Assembly (NCBI GenBank): GCA_034509425.1
Contig: JAVTVJ010000992.1
Span: 124,001-188,000, forward strand
Reading direction: 5' to 3'
Length of the DNA: 64,000 nucleotides
Source of the DNA: Eopsaltria australis
Taxonomy: Eukaryota > Chordata > Aves > Passeriformes > Petroicidae
The notes below the pieces were generated by a model. It did not search any database and was not told where the DNA came from. It saw only the letters and a program-made list of their open reading frames with translations. The position numbers and the translations under genes were made by a program. Shown here one piece after another: positions 57,590 through 64,000 of this stretch (the stretch's first letter is position 1; each line of letters begins with the position of its first letter).

Positions 57590-60500
57590 GTAAATGTCAA
57601 TTTTGAAGCTTTTCTGTGCTGGTTTTTTTTTATTTTTCTGGAGGATTTTGTTATCAATGTCTGTGTCGGTAAAAACAGCAACGACGAGAACAAATAATGA
57701 CAGCAGGGTAAGGAAATAAAGCACAACGTTCAATCCAGAGGAAGCACAAAAAGTAAATGTTTTCATTCTTCTTAATAATTCCATATGCTTGACAAGGAAA
57801 ACATGAATGCAAGCATCTGGATTGGTGCAGCAGAGTTCAAAGGGAGAGCATTACATGGGAGAGGGAAATTGTCCTCCTTGATTTATTGCAAAACCAGTGG
57901 AATACACTGAAAACTCCATCCTTTTTTTCCAATTTCTGTATTTTTTTGTAACATGACAAATTAATGAAGAACATGCCTTGTAAATCAGAAGAAGAAGAGC
58001 TACATACACAGGGTAATGTTTTCATTTTTTAATTATCGAGGTGTTTTTATCACCTCTAGTCTGATAATCACCCTGCTGTTTGATAAGGAAGCTTTTCCCC
58101 TAAGCAGCAGCATCCCAGATCTGCTTAGAAACCTGCCAGATTCTGGTTCCAAAAGTGTCTCTGCTGTGTCTAAGAAATGGAAAGGAAGTTCCTTAGCAAG
58201 TCTAAAAGGGTGAAGAAAAAGATGATGACGTTTGGTTGGTATTTGAATGTAGCATCTTGCAAAGTTGGGGTGGTTGTGATGTTGTTTCTGCTAAAGTTCT
58301 GTGATTTTAGAGGTGCAAGCAAGAAAAGAGTTGAAGAAATCACCTCCTCCTGTGAGACCTGCCCAGACATGACATTTGCTGTTCAATTTTACACCTTCAT
58401 TTTGTACATAATCTGCATGAACAGAGTGGAAATTGCACTGAAACTTCAGAAGTCTCTCTGTGCCCCATCAACCGTTTACAGCTTCCCTGTTTTCCTACAG
58501 CCTGGTTAACACAAGGAAAGCAGAAATAGATCCAAAAATAAGTCATTATATCAAGTATTTCTTATTTGGTTTGGACCTTGTATTTCTCACTCCAAACACC
58601 AAAATATTCCAGTTCAAGTGGAGACTTTCTGTATCCGTTCTCTCTGATACCAGGAAGTCATCTGGTAGGTCTGAGGTATAAATGAATAAATGTACATTTT
58701 CATCAGCCTTTTTTCACCTGGGAGCTTTTGAAATTGAAAGTTCCTTGCTCCACATGAATCCAAGGATGTTTTCCATCATTCCAGTGAAGTGTGGGTCCCT
58801 GGGAGTCGTAGAGGGGCCTCGTGACATTTAATTTTTTTAATAGGAGTGATGGGATTCAAGTTCCCCAACAGGAAAGGTGTTCCAAATCCATTGCCCCTTT
58901 TCCATAGTGTGCAGGATCCTGTCCCAGACACAATCCCAGAATCCCAGAGGTTGGAAAAGCCCTCCCAGCCCATGGAGTCCCAGCTGTGCCCGATGCCCAC
59001 CTTGTCCCCAGCCCAGAGCACTGAGTGCCACGTCCTGGCATTGAACTCACTCTTCCCATGGCATTCCTAAGAATCTGCCATAAATGAGGATAATGAGGAA
59101 AATCAAGGATCATCTCTGTGGCTTCACTGCTCCAAGAAGGAGCTCAGGAGGATAAATCAAAGACAAACCTGGCTTTTCGCTGCTCGGGGCCTCGCAGGTG
59201 ACACTCCGCACGCTGAGACTCTTAAACACGGCTTTTATTAAAAAAAAACAACCAAAGACCCTTTTATTTCAATCTGAAATTGAAAATTGAAGAACTTTAC
59301 GGTGTCAGGGCTTCTGGAAGAGGAGTTCTGAGAAGAGCATTCCCCATTAATGTGAGGGCCAGAGGCGGAGCAGGCGGAGGAGCCAAGCAGGGGTGGAATG
59401 CAGGGGACGGCCAGCGAGCGTGACCCGCCAGCGCTCCTCTGCCTCTGCTCAGGCACGTCCAGCTCCTCGTGGAGCCTCCACTGCAACATCCATCAGCCAC
59501 ATCAGCACTGCTGAGTGCTCCCCTCTCCCCTGGGCACTGCAGAGGTGCCCCCAGAGCCCCCAGCACCTCGTGCTGCTCGGGTTCCCTGGCTGCCTTTTCC
59601 CCTTTGCCACGTTCGTTCCCAGGTGTTGGGGCCTCAGCTGAGCTCCTCCTCTCGGTGTTGTGTCCTGCTTTTTGGATTGCTGAGGCTGCTGATGGACCCC
59701 AAGGACCCTTTAATGGCCACAGTGTCTCTGTTCCCTCGTGCTGTATCAGAGTGCAAACGGCCGAGTTGGGATTTGCTGGCGCAGCTCCTTGCATTTTCCA
59801 GTTCATTTTCCTTTATCTCTTTCCAGGAACCCATTTCAGCTCATTTCCACAGGCCTGGTGTGCCGGGGTCACCGTGCTTTGTTTGTGTGCATTCCCTGAC
59901 TTGTTAAAAACCAAAACACTCCTTTTCGCTGAGGAGATCCCTCTCCTCAAAAGTTAACACAAATTAGGAGTTATTAACAGCAAATTTACAACACAAGGCA
60001 TCTGCACCTCCTCTGCAGATGGAGCTGCATCGTGTCCAAACCTGACTGACAGACAAGGGGTTTCACCCCAAATGTCTGAGGAAAGACAAAAAAAAGCCCC
60101 AAAATTATTAGGAGAAAATAATAAACAGGTAATACAATATATTTCTTTACATGCCTCGAAGCCTGTTCCAGCAGGCTGCAGAAAAGGCCCCCAGAGCCAC
60201 ATTCAAACAAGGGAGGCTTTCTGCCAGCTCAGAATTTGGGAATTGCAGCTGGAGAAATCTCAGCGAGAGGCTTGGGGCTTCTAAAGGATCTGCTGTGGGG
60301 AGATGGATTAGGCAAACTGGAGTCTTACAGAGTTAAAATCAAATCTCCTGGGCTTTGCAGAGCAAGCCAAACAAGGCTTATCAGCTGAGAGAAATGGCTG
60401 GGTTTTTGGAAAGGGCACTCAGTAAACAGAAAGGTCTCAGAGGTAAATTTTAGACTGGAAGATAAAACTCCATGTCAGAGTGGGATCAGTTGTTCTCTGA

Positions 60501-60979
60501 GTGAGTTGAGGACCTGCCACCTTCCAGGGGGTTAAAGGATGTCCCATTTGGATGGTTTTGGAACCAAGGTTCAGGTTATCCTCTCCCAACCCTCATTGGT
60601 AGGATGGGGTGTGTGTATTCCTGGTTTAGGGCAAATTTAGGAAGAAATTTAGGCACAGAATTCAATATCCAGCATAAGCAGAACAAATGATTGGAAATAC
60701 AAGCATCATAAAATCACCCTAAAACAGTGGGATTGAAAAGCTGTGCTGGCTTTGCCTCTGTAATCCTGAGGAGGCATTTTAAGGGCAAGGAGCAAAATCT
60801 GAGCTGGGAATTGTAATTACAGGAGTAAGAAGATTGAGATGTGGGTGAGAGTGAATGGAGGCAGCTCTGGGAACCTTCCTGAGGGATAATTGTGGGGAGC
60901 AGGTGAATGAAGAGCTGCCTGTGGTGGTAACAAAAAGAGCTCCTCTCTTTGATCGTGTCCTTCTCTTTGTCTCCTCCAG
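57590..60979 (+). other. HLCS: HLCS intron
   Basis: About 3.4 kb from GTAAAT to CTCCAG. It holds a reverse CR1 tail (58929-59042) and a GC-richer stretch at about 59330-59690 with a 169-codon minus-strand frame that I do not accept as coding. The rest is unique sequence. Confidence 0.85.
58929..59042 (-). mobile_element. CR1 LINE 3' fragment, second subfamily
   Basis: Reverse tail: CAATCCCAGAATCCCAGAGG, then AAAGCCCTCCCAGCCCATGG, CACCTTGTCCCCAGCCCAGA and CACTGAGTGCCA. It matches the reverse complement of the ends of the copies at 23600-23905 and 26425-26962. Confidence 0.87.
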
Positions 60980-61193
60980 GCTTTGGGTTTAATGTGAATA
61001 ACAGCAACCCCACCATCTGCATCAATGATCTCATTGCAAAGTTTAACAAGGAAGAGGGGACAGAGCTGGAGCCTCTGAGTGCAGACTGCCTCATTGCAAG
61101 GACTGTCACCGTGCTGGAGAGGCTCATCGAGGTTTTCCAGGAGAAGGGGCCCAATGGGGTCCTTCCCCAGTACTACAAGTATTGGGTACACAG
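60980..61193 (+). CDS. HLCS: HLCS exon (end of catalytic domain)
   Basis: 214 bp: two bases completing the split Gly, 70 codons (residues 116-185), and two bases of a split Ser. It begins [20 protein letters not shown]. The G-x-G-x-N motif is the conserved segment after the KWPND region in biotin ligases. It continues through helices ([20 protein letters not shown]) to a Tyr-rich end, YYKYWVH. The acceptor is CTCCAG and the donor GTAAGA. Length and motif order fit vertebrate HLCS with no insertion or stop. Confidence 0.97.
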
Positions 61194-61874
61194 GTAAGAG
61201 TTGTGTTCTTCCTGAACTTTATTTTAATAAAATTGGGGGAAGAACTCGTGGATATTTTGTATTTTTCCGCTAAATTCCATATGAAATCCCTTTGATATGA
61301 GTGAATAATTTAAAATAGGCTCCCAAGCAGGATGCACATTTTTAAGCTCCCTTAAATTAAAGTAGCACAGACTAAAATCAGTGACCAGCATGAGTTAAAG
61401 AAAGCTTCCAGGTATTTTCACGTGTGTCATCTCCAAACAAAGGGAATTGGGAATGGTTTGGTTTGAGATGGATGAAGCTGCTGTACTTTCAGGGGAAAAG
61501 AAAAAAAACAGATTGGAATAACTCCAACTCTGTTTGTTCCACTAAAGGAAATTAAAGCAGGTAGAAGATGCTGCTGGAAGTCATTCTGTGTAAAGAACCA
61601 GTGAGGTGGGGAATGAAATGTTCTGTTGGAGGGTGAAACCCTTCCTGTGAGGGTGGGGAGAAGCTGTGGCTGCCCCTGGATCCCTGGAGTGCCCAAGGCC
61701 AGGTTGGATTTGTCTTGGAGCACCCTGGGATAGTGAAAGGGGTTGGAATGAGATGATCTTTTAAGGTTCCTTAAACCCTAACCAGTCTGGGATTCATCCA
61801 GTGATTGTGCTGAGTGTTTTGAGGTGGTTCTATCTGCTCAGAGCCCACGAGCTGCTGCCGCTCTCTCGTTGCAG
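61194..61874 (+). other. HLCS: HLCS last intron
   Basis: 681 bp from GTAAGA to GTTGCAG, with a sense CR1 tail at about 61620-61800 close to the acceptor. Confidence 0.9.
61620..61800 (+). mobile_element. CR1 LINE 3' fragment in the last HLCS intron
   Basis: Sense CR1: GTGAGGGTGGGGAGAAGCTG, TGGCTGCCCCTGGATCCCTG, GTGCCCAAGGCCAGGTTGG and AACCAGTCTGGGATTCATCC. It has lost the usual AGATTTGCTG segment by a small deletion. It ends about 75 bp before the last exon. Confidence 0.85.
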
Positions 61875-62043
61875 CGGGAAGCAGGTGCGGCTCCGCGACG
61901 AGGAGGGCGCGCCGGCCTGGATCGTTGGCATCGATGACTACGGATACCTGCAGGTGCACCAGGAGGGCAAAGGGGTGGAGTCTGTGCACCCTGATGGCAA
62001 CTCCTTCGACATGCTGAGGAACCTCATTGTCCCCAAGCACTGA
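61875..62043 (+). CDS. HLCS: HLCS last coding exon (C-terminal domain and stop)
   Basis: 169 bp: one base completing the split Ser, 55 codons (residues 187-241) and TGA at 62041-62043. It encodes the small C-terminal beta-barrel of biotin-protein ligases, with [13 protein letters not shown] and [19 protein letters not shown]; the G-x-D-D-x-G-x-L-x-V pattern is typical. The protein ends IVPKH. The first part is CpG-rich (GCGACGAGGAGGGCGCGCCG). The acceptor is GTTGCAG. An in-frame ATG at 61801 lies in the intron and is not a start. This exon fixes the 3' end of the coding region. Confidence 0.97.
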
Positions 62044-64000
62044 CAGCCCCCAGGGAGCTCCCTGGCACTGGGCACCCGAACCTGGGCCAGGTGGGAAGGG
62101 GAACTGAAAGGTTGATTTTTTTTTTTCCTTCTGATTTTCTGCTTTGTGTTTGCCATGGGTGACTTCAGCAGCTGGAAAGAGGTGGTGATCTCACAGCTGA
62201 AGGCCTTGATTCTTTTTATTAACTTCCAAACACACCTCTGTTGCCATTCTTTGGAAGGATCTGTTGGGTTTTTTTATTGCAAAGGAATATTTGCAGTGAG
62301 CAGAACTTTCTCTTCTTTTACACCCTGTGCTGGGGAGACTGAAGTGGCTCAATATTTCCTTTTTCTTGTTTCTGTCTTTTTATGGTACTTTAGCACAGTG
62401 CAGGGCAATATTTACTTTTTTACTTCGCTTTTTTTAACTAAATTCTGGTTTTCTTGTGTTGTCTGCACTAAAACCAGCTGGAACATCACCTATTCCTGAA
62501 CTGCTGGGATCACCACTGTGCTTAACTCCAGCTCTCAGTGAAGACCCTTGTTCTTCTCTGTGGAGACTTTTACAATAATTCACCAACCTGTGCTTTGATC
62601 TCAGGTCTGCAACTCTTCATGAGTTTTTTTGGGAGAGTTTTCCATCAGCCTTTAGGAGCTGTGCTTGGTTATCCAAGGGATTTGCACTCTGCTCTCCTCA
62701 GCCAGATGGATCTGAGGAAATCATCTCATCTGTCCTTAAAATCATGGCTTGCAAAGAGGCTTCAGCCCCTGGAGGAAAAACCCACTGGAGCAGTGTCATT
62801 GTAGAATCCCATCTCAGGGGAGGGAGCCTCTCATTAATTTAGAATTTAATGGTAATTACATCACGATCTCAATGATGTTAAGTGAATAAATTAAGGGAAT
62901 GAATTAAATTCCCTGCTGCAAACAACCCCTCCAGTGAAAAAGAGAAATCTCACCATTCCAAATCCTCTTCCACAGCTCTGTTGTCACCCCCTTTCCCAAG
63001 CCACTGTCTGGTTTTGCTGCTAAGCACTAAAAACAAGAATTTCAACACCTGCTGACCCGACAGCAGCTCGTTTTTGGGGCTGCCTGCACATTCCCAGGTG
63101 GGGGAACAGCCTGGGAATTCTCCTGGAGCAGCCACCTGGGAGCTTGGCAGGGTTTTCTCCCAAGGAGACTTGGCCACCACAGCTCCCCAAACAATTCTGG
63201 GCCCAGCAGGTTTGTCCCAGGTGTGATGTGGCCACCTTAATTTCTTTTTTTTTCTTGTGGTGGATCAGATTGGTTTCCAGAGAGGAAACTACACTCTGCT
63301 AGCCAGAAATTGGGTTTTTAGGTTAAAGTTCACTTCATAAACAACCCAAACATTTTAAATTGTTTCAGCTCCAAAGCCAAGAAGTCTTAAAAGAAGGAAA
63401 CTTGTCTGTAATGGTAATTTTGACCAATCCTCACATATTGGGGTTGTGGTGGTTTGGCAGCAAGAGCAGAAATTAAATTATCCCTGTTAAATTCAGGATT
63501 TTCTGCTCCATCTCACAGAAGATTTGTCCTCATTGTCCAAACCCTGCTGAGTTTTTTGGTTTTCCCCCATGATCCAAACCACGTGAGGCTGCACAGCAGC
63601 ATCTCCTGGAGCTGCACACACACAGCTGTTAATTGCCACAATTAAATTTCTACAAGTTTGGCTTCTTCCCAGCAGATTCTTCCAGAACTTCCTTGGGCTG
63701 AGGACGTCTGGCAGCTCCCTTTGGTTTCAGAATTCAATATTGAGGAATGTTGTAATCAACTGAAACTCTGACTTAATAGAGCTTCAATATAAAGAGAAAA
63801 GATATATTTATATATATAAATCTGTAAAAAACGGGTGTGCACATGCACACTCACATCTTCTGGTGCATCCTCATTTTATTTTCTGCCTTTTCCTTCCCCA
63901 GCAGCTGCAGGGAAGCAGAGCTCTGGTGCTGCTTTTCCAACCACAGAGCTTTACAAAACTTCACCTTAAGCCAGAATTTGTAGCTAAAGCTGTCTCAGCT
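62044..64000 (+). other. HLCS: HLCS 3' UTR and 3' flank
   Basis: Begins directly after the stop codon. Candidate poly(A) signals are AATAAA at 62885-62890 and ATTAAA at 62903-62908; ATTAAA at 63641-63646 is a later possibility. The true cleavage site cannot be fixed from sequence. No downstream gene or CR1 copy is recognised to the window end; a short TA-rich run lies near 63800-63825. Confidence 0.7.
62885..62908 (+). terminator. HLCS: Candidate HLCS poly(A) signals
   Basis: AATAAA at 62885 and ATTAAA at 62903 lie about 840 bp after the stop codon. They are the first canonical signals in the 3' UTR on this strand. Vertebrate HLCS transcripts can have long 3' UTRs, so a later site may also be used. 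Confidence 0.4.

Noticed and set aside
59218..59250. A poly-A stretch suggesting the end of a processed gene copy
   Set aside because: No gene-like sequence precedes it on the + strand, and no flanking target-site duplication was seen.
59297..59806. A 169-codon minus-strand frame in a GC-richer part of an HLCS intron
   Set aside because: Low-complexity, Ala/Pro/Gly-rich peptide with no recognised domain; GC-rich DNA has few stop codons by chance. Expression data could reopen it.
61801..61874. An ATG that could start a short version of the last HLCS exon
   Set aside because: It lies in the intron before the GTTGCAG acceptor; the upstream exons splice into 61875 in frame, and the ATG-led frame merely reads through the acceptor.

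Overview
This is vertebrate nuclear DNA, almost certainly from a bird and probably a songbird or close relative. It is intron-rich, has no operons, and is dotted with more than twenty 5'-truncated CR1 LINE copies whose 3' ends match the avian CR1 type. The only protein-coding gene I can support is HLCS (holocarboxylase synthetase, the biotin-protein ligase). Its last five coding exons lie on the + strand at 52754-52821, 53836-53996, 57475-57589, 60980-61193 and 61875-62043. All four complete introns have GT/AG ends, the codons join in frame, and the exons give the C-terminal 241 residues: most of the catalytic domain plus the C-terminal domain.

Upstream, positions 1-52753 contain no exon that I recognise. 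I infer that this is one very large HLCS intron, or a series of introns with missed exons. It holds three kinds of material. First, CR1 fragments in both orientations. Second, a striking set of unrelated tandem arrays: 7362-9158, 10622-10845, 19720-21992, 28008-30862, 37560-38445, 39160-40375 and 44951-46434, plus minisatellites and microsatellites such as an uninterrupted (TCCTC)19 tract. Several arrays show higher-order structure, with alternating long and short monomers or 3-monomer super-units. Third, unique-looking blocks rich in CpG or homeodomain-type motifs (about 2085-2335, 5020-5370, 13590-13870, 18720-19030, 22030-22650, 24440-24620, 26130-26410, 27440-27960, 34480-34760, 49740-50080). 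These look like candidate conserved non-coding elements; in human, HLCS lies beside the developmental gene SIM2, so regulatory DNA inside HLCS introns is plausible.

Downstream, 62044-64000 is the HLCS 3' UTR and 3' flank, with candidate poly(A) signals near 62885-62908. I found no tRNA, rRNA, CRISPR array or second gene. Identities rest on reading the sequence alone; no alignment or database search was run. Boundaries of repeats and candidate elements are approximate.
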